Of a DNA stretch of 64,000 bases, positions 40,693 through 50,028 are shown piece by piece. Made by a program: the position numbers and the translations under genes. The notes beneath the pieces were generated by a model that saw nothing but the letters and a program-made list of their open reading frames with translations, did not search any database and was not told the origin of the DNA. The DNA is taken from positions 2,294,001-2,358,000 of the forward strand of contig CBDCCT010000002.1 of the NCBI GenBank assembly GCA_965214995.1, in the 5' to 3' direction. This stretch comes from CBDCCT01 sp965214995 (lineage in GTDB: Bacteria > Deinococcota > Deinococci > Deinococcales > Trueperaceae). Each line of letters starts with the position of its first letter. The first letter of the stretch is position 1.

Positions 40693-41709
40693 TCACCCTT
40701 TGACCGCCCCCACCAGCAGTCCCCTCGAGATAAAACGCTCGAGCGCTATAGCCAGCAAAATCACGGGCACGATCATGACTAAAATAAGCACCGACATCGT
40801 CCACCACTGCGGCCCGCGCGTCGCGTTCTGCGCGGCAATAAGCAGGGGCATCGTCTGCGCGTTCGCCTTGCTTAAGAAGAGTGCCAGCAGATACTCGTTC
40901 CAGGCAAAGACCAGCACGAACAAGAAGGTGGCGACCAAGCCGGGCACCGCCAGGGGCAAGACGATAGACCAGAACACGCGGTAGGGCGAGGCGCCGTCCA
41001 CGCGGGCGGACTCTTCTAACTCTATCGGGATGTTCGCAAAATAGTCGCGCATGAGCCACACGACAATCGGCAGATTGACCGCCATGTAGGTGGTGATGAG
41101 CGCCGTCCGGGTGTCCAAGAGCCCGAGTTGCTGAAACAAGATGTAGATGGGGATGATGATGGCGACGGGCGGCAGGATGCGCTGCGAAATAAGCCAAAAG
41201 GCGATGTCGCTGTTTTGAAGCGAGCGGGCGGAACGTCTCGAGATGGGCCCCAACAAGAGGAGAAAAACCGCCACCGCCACGACGGCGGCGAGCACCCAGG
41301 GGACGCCTAAGTTCACGCCCACCACCGCGAGCGCGAGAAGGCCGAGCGCGACAAACACGGCGGCGAGGCGCGGGCGGTACGTGAATCTGGTGAGACCGTA
41401 GGCCGCGCTCCCGCCAAAAAGGAGCGCCAGCGCCGAAGAGAGGAGCGCTACCACGACGGTGTTGACAAAGGGCCTGACCGTATCGTTCCAGACGGTCACG
41501 AACACATAGCGCCACGCGTCCGCCGCGGGCTGGAAGTCCACAAAAGGCAAATAGAAGGGGCCGTTGTTGACCTGAATGGGCAGTTTGAACGACGTAATCA
41601 CCACCCAGTAGAGCGGAAAAAGCACCACCAGCGCCCAGGCGGCGAGCAGCACGTATGAAACAAGCGCGCCGAAGGGTGAAGGTTTATTGAGACCCCGACT
41701 TTTAAACAT
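40693..41709 (-). CDS. Carbohydrate ABC transporter permease (MalG type)
   Basis: A 338-aa inner-membrane permease. The EAA loop that contacts the ATPase is ELEESARVDGASPYRVFWSIVLPL near residue 230. About 60 residues containing two extra hydrophobic helices (around 110-165, LAAVFVALGLLALAVVGVNLGVPW and on) are inserted in the middle compared with a typical MalG of about 280 residues. It pairs with the upstream MalF-type gene. No ATPase gene is in this operon, so a shared MsiK-like ATPase is probably encoded elsewhere. Confidence 0.9.
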   Translation of the reverse strand: MFKSRGLNKPSPFGALVSYVLLAAWALVVLFPLYWVVITSFKLPIQVNNGPFYLPFVDFQPAADAWRYVFVTVWNDTVRPFVNTVVVALLSSALALLFGGSAAYGLTRFTYRPRLAAVFVALGLLALAVVGVNLGVPWVLAAVVAVAVFLLLLGPISRRSARSLQNSDIAFWLISQRILPPVAIIIPIYILFQQLGLLDTRTALITTYMAVNLPIVVWLMRDYFANIPIELEESARVDGASPYRVFWSIVLPLAVPGLVATFLFVLVFAWNEYLLALFLSKANAQTMPLLIAAQNATRGPQWWTMSVLILVMIVPVILLAIALERFISRGLLVGAVKG

Positions 41710-41742
41710 CCTGGCTCCTAAACCTTATCTCTTTAAACACTG

Positions 41743-42888
41743 CTACCTCCGAGTCGCGGGCGCGTAGACAAGGTTCACGTACGAGATGCAGATAAATAAC
41801 GACACAAACATGAGCATATAAGCAATCGCGGCGCTGCCCCCCAAATCGAGAGCGCGCCAGGTGAAAAACGAGTGGAGCGTCAAGGACTCCGTCGCGGTGC
41901 CCGGCCCGCCGTTGGTCAGCACGTTGGGCAGGTCCACAATCTTAAACGCTTCAATCATGCGGATGAGCACCACCGTCGCGCTCACCGGGACTATTTGCGG
42001 CAGGGTGATGGTCCAGAAGATTTGCAGACGGCTCGCCCCATCAACGTGCGCGGCCTCGAAAAGTTCGTTGGGCAGGCCCTCGATGGCGGCCAGGAGGATG
42101 ATGAACATAAAAGGCGTCCACTGCCAGATGTCCCCGACCATCACCGCCCAGCGCGCGCCCCAGGCGCTGTTGACCCAGGAGGCGCCGCCGAGCCCCACCG
42201 CTTCTAAGAGGGGCTTGAGCGGCCCCTTGCCCGTGTCGGTGAGCATCCGAAACGTGTAGGCGACGCCGACGGGGGTAATCATCATGGGCAGGAGGAACAC
42301 CACGCGGAAAAAGCGGCGGCCCGGCAGCTTTTGCGTAGTAAGGAGCGCCAGAGAGAGACCGAGCAGATATTGAAAGGTGATGCCCACGAACACGTAAACG
42401 AGCGTCACGATGAGGCTGCCGGGGCGACCCCCCGCGCTCAGGGTTTTGAGGACGTACCACACGCCGAGACCCAGAATTCCGAACGTTATGACGCGGTAGA
42501 TGAGCCCGCCGACGCTGAAATTTTTCCCGCGTGTGTAGCGCCACAGCGCGTACACGAAAAGCACCGCCACAACCCCCACAACAAGCCAGGAGAGGAGCGC
42601 CAGCTCGCCCGGCACGCCGCGGAAGTGTTGCCGCTCGCTTCCTAAGAGGAGCTTGCGAAAGTTGGCGAAGCCGACAAAAGTGATGTCGATGCCCCCCCGG
42701 ACGAACTGGAGGCGCGACAGGGCTAAATAGGCCGAAATAAGCAGCGGAAAAATAGAGAGCGCGAGCACCACCAGCACGGCGGGGAGCAAGAAGACGTTGC
42801 CCGCGTGGCGCTCGAGCCACCCCCCCACCCGCGCCCCAAAGGTCTTGGGCGCGGCGTGAGAGGAGAGAGCTTTCTTCTGAGTTTGCAT
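41743..42888 (-). CDS. Carbohydrate ABC transporter permease (MalF type)
   Basis: A 381-aa permease with the EAA loop GLPNELFEAAHVDGASRLQIFWTITLPQI near residue 260. Like its partner it carries additional hydrophobic helices in the first half (LLSWLVVGVVAVLFVYALW and a second near residue 140), making it longer than the usual 290-320 residues. It forms the channel for a sugar or sugar alcohol with the MalG-type protein and the binding protein encoded just upstream. Confidence 0.9.
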   Translation of the reverse strand: MQTQKKALSSHAAPKTFGARVGGWLERHAGNVFLLPAVLVVLALSIFPLLISAYLALSRLQFVRGGIDITFVGFANFRKLLLGSERQHFRGVPGELALLSWLVVGVVAVLFVYALWRYTRGKNFSVGGLIYRVITFGILGLGVWYVLKTLSAGGRPGSLIVTLVYVFVGITFQYLLGLSLALLTTQKLPGRRFFRVVFLLPMMITPVGVAYTFRMLTDTGKGPLKPLLEAVGLGGASWVNSAWGARWAVMVGDIWQWTPFMFIILLAAIEGLPNELFEAAHVDGASRLQIFWTITLPQIVPVSATVVLIRMIEAFKIVDLPNVLTNGGPGTATESLTLHSFFTWRALDLGGSAAIAYMLMFVSLFICISYVNLVYAPATRR

Positions 42889-42965
42889 AGATATAGTTTA
42901 TCTGCTTGACGGGGGGTCCCGCTCTGTCACCCTGTCTTTGTAACAAAGTGGGACCCGGCGAAAAC

Positions 42966-44444
42966 CTAGCGCTCCACCCCGAGCGTGCCGACGTAAGCCT
43001 CGCGCTGCGCGTCACGGCCTAGTTCATCGGTCGTCTCCTGCCAGCCTTCGTAAATCTGCCCCATCGCCTCCTCTTTGGTGATTTCGCCCGCCAGGAGTTG
43101 CGCCAGCGCGGTGTCGAGCACGATTTGCTGGTAACGCTGGTTCTGCGGCACGCGCAGGTCAAGAACCATGTTGGGGCTGTTCAGGCTGTCCTGAATCGCG
43201 CCCAAATAAACCTGCGCCGCCTCCTCGCTCATGCCCGCCGCGACCCAGTTGGCTAAGCTCTCGAACTGAGAAGTGCGGTAGGGGTTAAAGCCGGTGATAC
43301 CGACCGTCACGTCCTGGTTGGACTGCTCCGGGGCGCTCATGTAGGAGAAAAAGTCGTAGACGGCGTTCTTGACCTCTTCGTCCGCCGCCGCGTTGACCGC
43401 GCCGGACCAGCCCCCAAAGGCGGCGAAGGGCGCGTGGTTGATGCCGTCAATCGCGTGCGGGCAGATTTCGGGGGTGCAGTCGACGAGTTCGCCCGTCTCG
43501 CGGTTGAGGATGCGGCTCGAGCCCGGCAGAATCACCGCGCCCACCCTGTCCTGCACCACCGACGTGTCGGGGTCGATCGCTAAGGTGCCGATGTCGCCCC
43601 AGTCGAGCGTCAGGGCGCAGCGACCCGAGGTGAAAAGCCCGCGGGTGTCGCCCACGTCTAAGTTGAGCTCGTCGGGCGGGCCGTACTGCGTGGTGGCCGT
43701 GTAGATGTCGAGTGCTTGTGAAAAAGCTTCGTTGGGGCCGTAGAGGGGTTCCATCGTCGCAAGGTTAAAGAAAGCCCCCTCGGCGGTGCCCTGCGCCTGC
43801 AAAAAGGCCGAGGCGATGGAGGAAATCATCCAATAAGACTGCGCGTTGCGCTTCTTGGCGATGCACGAGCCGTAGTCGCCCTCGCCGTCGTCGTTCATGT
43901 CCATGCCGTCGGCGGCTTCCGCGATGGCGAGGTAGTCATCCCACGTTTCGGGCGGCTCCATGCCGAGTTCATCGAGTACGTCGGTGCGGTAGTAGACCAT
44001 TTGAAAATCGCCGTCTAAAGGAATCGTGTAGACGCTGCCTTGGTAAGTCGAGGAAAAGTCGCGGAAAAAGGGCGCGATGTCGTCCCACTGGATTTGCTCG
44101 TCGCCCTCCACGCGCGCGGTGAGGTCTTCTAAATAGCCGGGGTTCGCGTAGTCCACGATCCATTGCGGCGCGAACACAAAGCCGTCGTACGAGTTCGTGC
44201 CCGTCGCCACGTCGGTCAAAATCTGCTGGTAGAGGTCCGAGAAGGGCACGGTGATGACGTTGACCGTCGCGCCCGTTCTCTCTTCAAATTCAGGCGCGCG
44301 GCGCTGCAGGGGCTCGGCAATCTGCGGCCCCGTAAAGGTGACGATGTTGAGCTCCAAGCCCTCATAGGGTCTGTCCTGCGCGAAGGCGGCACCCAGAAGA
44401 CTTAAAAGAACGAGCGTGAGTAGGCATCCCAAAAATCGCTTCAT
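42966..44444 (-). CDS. Carbohydrate ABC transporter substrate-binding protein
   Basis: A 492-aa periplasmic/lipidless binding protein. Residues 1-22 are a signal peptide (LLTLVLLSLLGAAFAQ). Family-1 solute-binding features are ITVPFSDLYQQILTDVATG, then GSVYTIPLDGDFQMVYYRTDVLDELG and PETWDDYLAIAE. It captures the operon substrate, probably a polyol. ATG 44444 gives the exported start; the frame upstream is not conserved. It is the first gene of the operon, which continues with two permeases, PfkB, DUF4432, Uma2 and two dehydrogenases. Confidence 0.92.
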   Translation of the reverse strand: MKRFLGCLLTLVLLSLLGAAFAQDRPYEGLELNIVTFTGPQIAEPLQRRAPEFEERTGATVNVITVPFSDLYQQILTDVATGTNSYDGFVFAPQWIVDYANPGYLEDLTARVEGDEQIQWDDIAPFFRDFSSTYQGSVYTIPLDGDFQMVYYRTDVLDELGMEPPETWDDYLAIAEAADGMDMNDDGEGDYGSCIAKKRNAQSYWMISSIASAFLQAQGTAEGAFFNLATMEPLYGPNEAFSQALDIYTATTQYGPPDELNLDVGDTRGLFTSGRCALTLDWGDIGTLAIDPDTSVVQDRVGAVILPGSSRILNRETGELVDCTPEICPHAIDGINHAPFAAFGGWSGAVNAAADEEVKNAVYDFFSYMSAPEQSNQDVTVGITGFNPYRTSQFESLANWVAAGMSEEAAQVYLGAIQDSLNSPNMVLDLRVPQNQRYQQIVLDTALAQLLAGEITKEEAMGQIYEGWQETTDELGRDAQREAYVGTLGVER

Positions 44445-45029
44445 GTTTTTTCTCCAATCTTTACTTGACTCAAGACTAACTCGACTTGGACCAACTGGAC
44501 TCAGGCCAAAGCTCTGGTTAACAAAAAGTGTCGCACCTCCTCCTGGCGGCTCCTCAGGGCGGTCGCGCCAACGGCTGCGGCGTCCCGGTTTTCTCCTTGC
44601 TTTGCACAGCAGGAAGGGGGGGCGAAACAACCATGTGCCGTGGGGCGCTCGAGACCTCCGCCTCGCGTGCCACGTCCTCCAGACGTACGGTCATGCTCTC
44701 CTTCCGGTCCGCGCGCTAAGCTTAGGTTCCCAGTTTCGGCTTCTCAGCGGCGGGACAACGCGTCGTGATTTAGTGGCGTAATCGTAATCGTTTTCAGGGA
44801 GGTTTGTCAAAGTGTCCAAATCCATCCCTCACCCCTTCGTCATGAGGTAAACGTGTGTGAGGCGGGACGTTTGCCGCTGGCGGTTTTCCCGCTCGTCTTT
44901 TAGACTCTTTTGGTGTTCGCGCAGTTTTTACGCCTTTTGGGTGAGGCCCGCCCCAGATGCGCCCGTTATAGTGGGCGGTAACAACGCCTGAGGGGCCGGA
45001 CGGATCGCCAAAGACTTATGGAGGAAAGG
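44445..45029. other. Gene-free region with the polyol operon promoter
   Basis: No credible gene is seen. Near the operon start the plus strand has a run of GACT words (44464-44502) with the small palindrome CTTGACTCAAG (44464-44474), a possible regulator site. The plus-strand promoter of the YIP1 gene should lie in the last part. No regulator gene for the operon is found in the window. Confidence 0.45.
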
Positions 45030-45674
45030 ATGCTCGACGCAATTGGACACGTGCTTACGAACCCCGTAACGTTTTTTAGAGACCTAGCTGCAAAAGAAGG
45101 AGGTGCGGGAGGCGCTTTTTGGGTGGTGCTCATCACAGCGCTCGTGTCGGCGGTGAGCGGTTACCTGCTCGTGCTGCCGCAGCTCGACGCGTTCGGGTCC
45201 GAGAGCGCGTTCGCCCAGTTCGCGCTCGTCGGCGGCGTGGCGGGCGCGGCGCTGGCCCCCTTTTTCGGCTGGCTTATTTACGGGCTTTTGGCGAGAATAG
45301 GCGCGGGGCTGAGCGCAAAGCCCTGGGCCGTGACGGGCTACGCGATGGCGCCGCAGATTGTCTTGGGCGTCCTGACCATCGTCATCATCGCCATTTTCCC
45401 GGTGGAGGTGACGCCCATCATTGGCGACTTAAGCGACCCGCAGGCGCTCACCGAGGCGACGAACCGGTTGCAGCGGGAGCTGGGCTCGAGCGTCGCGGGC
45501 CGGGCCTCCACCCTCCTAAGCTACCTCGGAACGGCGTGGCTCCTGGCGCTCGTTTTCTTGGGCCTGCGCGAGACGACCGGGGAGCGCGCCAAGGCGATTC
45601 GCGGCACTCTCCTGGTGGGTGTCTTTTTTGCGGTGTTCGCGCTCGTCCCCTTTTTACTCTCCGCGCCGGGATAA
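45030..45674 (+). CDS. YIP1 family membrane protein
   Basis: A 214-aa protein with five hydrophobic helices in a typical Yip1 layout (LTNPVTFFRDLAAKEG at the start, FGWLIYGLLARIG, MAPQIVLGVLTIVIIA, WLLALVFLGLRETTG, and a final helix). Function of bacterial members is unclear. GGAGG at 45020-45024 is five bases before ATG 45030; ATG 45018 in the same frame is possible. It precedes an efflux operon but is probably separate. Confidence 0.78.
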   Translation: MLDAIGHVLTNPVTFFRDLAAKEGGAGGAFWVVLITALVSAVSGYLLVLPQLDAFGSESAFAQFALVGGVAGAALAPFFGWLIYGLLARIGAGLSAKPWAVTGYAMAPQIVLGVLTIVIIAIFPVEVTPIIGDLSDPQALTEATNRLQRELGSSVAGRASTLLSYLGTAWLLALVFLGLRETTGERAKAIRGTLLVGVFFAVFALVPFLLSAPG

Positions 45675-45889
45675 ACGTCGGGCGGGTCTGGGCGAGCAGG
45701 TTCCGGGTGTTTTCTCCGCCTGCTTTGTTACTTGTTTCTCCTTGCTTCGCGTGGCAAAGGTGCTTTAGCAAGTGAAAATACCGTGTTGGCGACCTTCTTG
45801 CAGATATCATGGGGAGGCCGCGGGGGCGGCGGAAGGGAACGACGATTCGTCACTACAGGTTTAAAAGTCGTGAAAACGGGACTAGACGT

Positions 45890-47347
45890 GTGAGGAGCTG
45901 CACATTCCTGTGGTTGCTGACGGTCATGATGCCCCTCCTCGCTGGGGCGCAGGGCGCTGGCGACCCGCTGGGCTTTGAAGAGGCGCTGGCGCTGGCTTTG
46001 GAGAGCCCGACGGTGGCGCTCGCTGAGACGAACCTGGACTTCGCGCGGCGGCAGCTCGAGGTGGTCGCCTCGCCCCTCTCGGCGCAGCTTTCGGGCGGCT
46101 ATACGCGGACGCGGGGGGCGCTCGAGTCGCCCACGTTTCCCGAGGCGGAAGATTTAAGCACCTCGGGCCTGGACCCGCTCGCGCTCACGACGACGCTCAA
46201 CGTGGTGCCCTTCGGGCCGCGCTACGACAGCGCGCAGCGGGCGCGTTGGGGCGTGCTGCGGGCCGAGAGCGCTTTGCGCGACGCGCGCACCGACGCGCTT
46301 TTGGACGCGTCGAATCGCTTTCTCGCGGCGCTCCGCGCGGCGCAGACGGTGGCGCTGCGGCGCTCGGAAGTGGAGCAGGCGGCCACGACGTTAGAAGCCA
46401 CGCGCGAACGCTTAGGGGCGGGCGCGGCCACCGATTTCGAGGTCGCGCAGGCGGAGGTGGCGCTGAGTGGGGCCAGAAGCGACCTCGCGGAGGCCGAGCG
46501 GAGCGAAGTCCAGGCCTTGTCCTCTTTGTCCCTGACGCTGGGCGTGAGCGTGGCGGCGGTCGCGCCGGGCGAGAGTGCAGTGGATGGTGCTGAAGGGCCG
46601 GAAGCTCAAGTTCAGGATGAAACTACGCAACCCGCAGGTGAGCCGAATCTCTCCGTTGACCCCTTGCTTGACCCCTCAACCGACCCGACCGATTTTTTGC
46701 TCAACCGCTCCGACGTGCAAGAGGCGCGGCTGAACGTGCTCGAGCAAGAACTCACCGCGCGGGCCACCCTGCGCGACAACCTGCCGGGCGGCTCCTTAAG
46801 CTTGGGCTACACGCGCAACGTCAACACGCGCGCGCTCCAGGTGGGGGCCGCCTACAGCACGGTTGGCCCCGACGGTTATCAGCCCGCCTTGTCGTTCTCC
46901 TACGACCCCAACGCGCAGAGCTTGTTGGACGAGGTCGAGGCGCGCTCGAGCAGCGTGAGCGTTTCTCTGGACGTGAGCATCCCGCTCGACATACGGCTTT
47001 CGGCGGCGCTAAGGGCCGCGCGGCTCAACGTCGAGGCGAGCCGGATGCAGGCCGAGCGCGTGTTGGAACTCGCCCGGCTCGAGGCGGCGGGCGCGCAGAA
47101 CAACCTCGCGGCGGCGAGCGCGAGTTTGGAGGTGGCGGGGGAGTTGCTCGAGCAGAGCCGCGCGGCCCTGGAAGCGGCGCAACGCCGGTTCGAGTTGGGT
47201 CTCATCTCGCCTTTGGAGCTGTCGCAGGCCCAGCTAGACGCCGCGGAGGCGGCCCTGACCTACGCCCGCGCGGAGGACGCCCTGCTCACCGCGCGCTTAG
47301 ACCTCGCCCGCGCCCTCGCGCTGGACCCTATGGAGGTGTTCCGATGA
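45890..47347 (+). CDS. TolC-family outer membrane efflux protein, first copy
   Basis: A 485-aa protein if GTG 45890 starts translation, giving a clean signal peptide (RSCTFLWLLTVMMPLLAGAQ). ATG 45809 would add a 27-residue Arg/Lys-rich tail, so it is less likely. The body consists of two coiled-coil repeats, LEVVASPLSAQLSGGYTRTRG, LETTRERLGAGAATDFEVAQAEV and later FELGLISPLELSQAQLDAAEAAL, typical of TolC. It would form the outer-membrane tunnel for the ABC pump downstream. It overlaps the next TolC-like gene as ATGA. Confidence 0.85.
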   Translation: MRSCTFLWLLTVMMPLLAGAQGAGDPLGFEEALALALESPTVALAETNLDFARRQLEVVASPLSAQLSGGYTRTRGALESPTFPEAEDLSTSGLDPLALTTTLNVVPFGPRYDSAQRARWGVLRAESALRDARTDALLDASNRFLAALRAAQTVALRRSEVEQAATTLEATRERLGAGAATDFEVAQAEVALSGARSDLAEAERSEVQALSSLSLTLGVSVAAVAPGESAVDGAEGPEAQVQDETTQPAGEPNLSVDPLLDPSTDPTDFLLNRSDVQEARLNVLEQELTARATLRDNLPGGSLSLGYTRNVNTRALQVGAAYSTVGPDGYQPALSFSYDPNAQSLLDEVEARSSSVSVSLDVSIPLDIRLSAALRAARLNVEASRMQAERVLELARLEAAGAQNNLAAASASLEVAGELLEQSRAALEAAQRRFELGLISPLELSQAQLDAAEAALTYARAEDALLTARLDLARALALDPMEVFR

Positions 47348-48630
47348 GACGGATGGTTCGTACGCAGAAGTCGCGCCGCTTTGCGCGTTTTGAAGCTTGT
47401 TTTGCCGAAGAGAACCTTGAAAATTTTGCTGAGACGGATGCTGAAGTAGGGCGCGTTTATCCTGGTCATTCCAGTTGTTCCAAAGGCATCCTAAACACGT
47501 TAGTCCACAAAGGTTTTGCACTCTCCCTCGCCCTCTCCGTCCTCCTCGCGCCCCTTGCTGTAGCTCAGGGTGAAGCCACGGGGGGCGCGTCCCGGGAGGC
47601 GGTTTCGGGCGGCGCGACGGGCGGGACGGTGCAGGACGAAGCAGTACAAAATGAAACGGGGCAAGACGAGGTCTCGCTCACGCTTGCCGAGGCGGTGGAT
47701 TTGGGTCTCGCCGTGGACGCCGACGTGGTGTCGGCCGGGGCTGACCTCGCCGCGGCGGAGCGCGAACTCGCGCGTACAGAAGCCGACCCGCTGGCCTTGC
47801 GGCTGCCGCGCGTGAGGGCGGCGCAGGGGGTCGCGGGGGCGCAAGAAGCCTTGGAGGCCGCCCGCTTAGCCGCCCGGAGCGCCGTGGCGGGCGCGTACCA
47901 TGACGCGCTGGAGGCCGACGACGCGCTCTCCCTGGCCGAGCAGCGTCAGGCCATCGCCGAGACGACCCTCCAGGCGCAGCGGATTCGTTTAGAGGCGGGG
48001 GCCGCCACCCAGCTCGACGTGGACCGCGCGGAGAACGAACTCGCCAGCGCGCAGCGGGGCGTGGCGGACGCGCAGGAGGCGCGGAACCTAGCCTACAGCG
48101 ACCTCGCCAGCCAGATAGGGGCGAGCGCCGAGGGTCTCGTGCTGCAAGAAACCCAGGGGGCGGTCGAGGTGCCCGCGCTCGAGACCGTCCTCGCCCGCCT
48201 TAGCGACAACGCCCAGTTGCGCGCCGCCGAGCGGGCGGTCGAACTCTCGAGGGTGAGTCTGGAAGCTGTGGACAACGCCTTTAGCCCGCGGGCCGACATC
48301 GAGGCCGCCGAGGACACGCTTAGTAACGCGCAGACGCAACTTAACGAGGTCCGGCGCTCCTTGGAGCTCGCCGTGCGCGGGAGCTACAACGCGGTCGTGG
48401 CGGCGCAGGGCCGCCTGGAGAGCGCGCTCGCCGACCTCGCCACCTCCGAAGAAACGCTGAGCGCCCAGGGGGTGCGCTTCGAGGCGGGCAGCATCTCCCG
48501 CCTGGACTTTGAAAACGCCAGGTTAGAGCGCGCCAACACCGTGGCGGACGCCGCCGCCGCGCGGCACAGCCTGGCGGAGGCGCTGCTGGGGCTCGAGCAG
48601 ACCGTCCAAGGGAGCGCCGCCGGGCCGTGA
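47344..48630 (+). CDS. TolC-family outer membrane efflux protein, second copy
   Basis: A 428-aa second TolC-like protein, starting in the stop of the first. A 55-residue N-terminal extension of lower GC content precedes the signal-like helix GFALSLALSVLLAPLAVAQ, then a TGG-rich linker (EATGGASREAVSGGATGGTV). The body has TolC motifs: LEAGAATQLDVDRAENELASAQ and FEAGSISRLDFENARLERA. Two TolC genes beside one adaptor and ABC pump is unusual; the products may form a hetero-oligomer or one may be inactive. Confidence 0.82.
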   Translation: MRRMVRTQKSRRFARFEACFAEENLENFAETDAEVGRVYPGHSSCSKGILNTLVHKGFALSLALSVLLAPLAVAQGEATGGASREAVSGGATGGTVQDEAVQNETGQDEVSLTLAEAVDLGLAVDADVVSAGADLAAAERELARTEADPLALRLPRVRAAQGVAGAQEALEAARLAARSAVAGAYHDALEADDALSLAEQRQAIAETTLQAQRIRLEAGAATQLDVDRAENELASAQRGVADAQEARNLAYSDLASQIGASAEGLVLQETQGAVEVPALETVLARLSDNAQLRAAERAVELSRVSLEAVDNAFSPRADIEAAEDTLSNAQTQLNEVRRSLELAVRGSYNAVVAAQGRLESALADLATSEETLSAQGVRFEAGSISRLDFENARLERANTVADAAAARHSLAEALLGLEQTVQGSAAGP

Positions 48631-48660
48631 TGTCAGGACGGGAGCAGAAGAGGGTGAATT

Positions 48661-50028
48661 ATGAAAGCACGTAGGGGCGCGGCGCGGCGTTGGCTGCTCG
48701 TCATCGTGGCCGTCGTCGCGGTGGTGGCCGTCGGCGTGGTGTTTTTGCGCCGCAGCAGCGCGCCGCAGGGCGTGCGCACCGCGGTCGAGCGCGTGACCAC
48801 GGGGGCGTTCACGCGCGAGGTCTCGGGCACGGGCGTGGTCGAGGCGGCGAGGGAGCGCACGCTCACCTTTGGCATGGGCGGCACCGTCGCCGAAATCCCG
48901 GTCGAGGAGGGCGACCGCGTGGCGGCGGGCGCGGTCTTGGCCCGGCTCGACACCGCCGCCTTAGAGCGCGACTTGGCCTCGAGCCAGGCCAGCCTGACCT
49001 CCGCCCAGGCCGACGCGCGGCGCTTGGCGGCGCAGCAGGAGGTGGACGAACTCGACACCGCGAGCGGCGTCGAGAGCGCCCGGAGCACCTTGGAAAACGC
49101 AAGAGAGACATTGCGCGAAGCGCAGACCGCCCTATCAACCTCCCAGCGCCTTTTCGACGCGGGCGCGGCCTCGCAAAGCGAGCTCACCGCCGCCCAGGAC
49201 GCCGCCACCCAGGCGCAGCGGGCGGTGGAGGTGGCCGAAGGCTCGCTACGAACCGCCGAGAGCCGCGAGAGCTCGTTCGCGCAACTCTCGGAAGCGCAGA
49301 CGCGCTCTTCAGAAGCGACCATCGCGGGCTTAGAGACCACCATCGGCAACCTGCAGGAAAACTTGGAGGAAGCCGTCCTCACCGCCCCCTTCGCGGGCGT
49401 GGTGAGCGACATCGGCTTCGACGTGGGCGACCAGGTGAGCGCGGCGAACGGGTCGGTCACACTGATTGACACCTCGACCCTGACGGTGAGGGCGGACTTC
49501 GACGAGAACCGCGCTCTCGAACTCGCCGCGGGCCAGCCCGCGCAGGTCGTCCCCGACGCCGACACCAGCCGCTCGTTCGAGGCGGTCGTGCGCCGCGTGA
49601 GCCCCGTGGCCGACCGCGACGGCAGCGCCGCGCAGGTGGAGGCCGAGCTCGACTTTACCGGGGCCGCCCAAGAGGCGGTCGAGGCGGGCCTCATCAAACC
49701 TGGCTACACCGTGACCGCGCGCGTGACCGTCAACGAGATAGCCGACGCCTTGCTCGTGCCGCTCGAGGCCATCAGCGAAGAAGACAACACGAGCTGGGTC
49801 TATAAGGTGACCGAGAGCGAGCCCGGCGAGGGCACGGCGGCGCGCGTGACCCTGGAAGTTTTAGACCGCAACGCCACCCTCGCCGCCGCGCGGAGCGACG
49901 CGTTGGCGGCGGGCGACCTCATCGCGGTTATCAACTTAGACACCCTGGAGGACGGCCCGGTTCAGTACGAGCCGCTGACCGATGAAACGACCACCGCGTC
50001 GGGGGACGACGTGGGGGCCGCCCAGTGA
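48661..50028 (+). CDS. MacA/HlyD-type periplasmic adaptor
   Basis: A 455-aa membrane-fusion protein. One helix at about 11-30 (LLVIVAVVAVVAVGVVFL) anchors it. A biotinyl/lipoyl half-motif EIPVEEGDRVAAGAVLARLD precedes a long alpha-helical hairpin (about 105-235) and the second lipoyl half VLTAPFAGVVSDIGFDVGDQV. The beta-barrel domain follows. It links the ABC permease to the TolC-like proteins. The ABC ATPase gene overlaps its stop by GTGA. Confidence 0.88.
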   Translation: MKARRGAARRWLLVIVAVVAVVAVGVVFLRRSSAPQGVRTAVERVTTGAFTREVSGTGVVEAARERTLTFGMGGTVAEIPVEEGDRVAAGAVLARLDTAALERDLASSQASLTSAQADARRLAAQQEVDELDTASGVESARSTLENARETLREAQTALSTSQRLFDAGAASQSELTAAQDAATQAQRAVEVAEGSLRTAESRESSFAQLSEAQTRSSEATIAGLETTIGNLQENLEEAVLTAPFAGVVSDIGFDVGDQVSAANGSVTLIDTSTLTVRADFDENRALELAAGQPAQVVPDADTSRSFEAVVRRVSPVADRDGSAAQVEAELDFTGAAQEAVEAGLIKPGYTVTARVTVNEIADALLVPLEAISEEDNTSWVYKVTESEPGEGTAARVTLEVLDRNATLAAARSDALAAGDLIAVINLDTLEDGPVQYEPLTDETTTASGDDVGAAQ

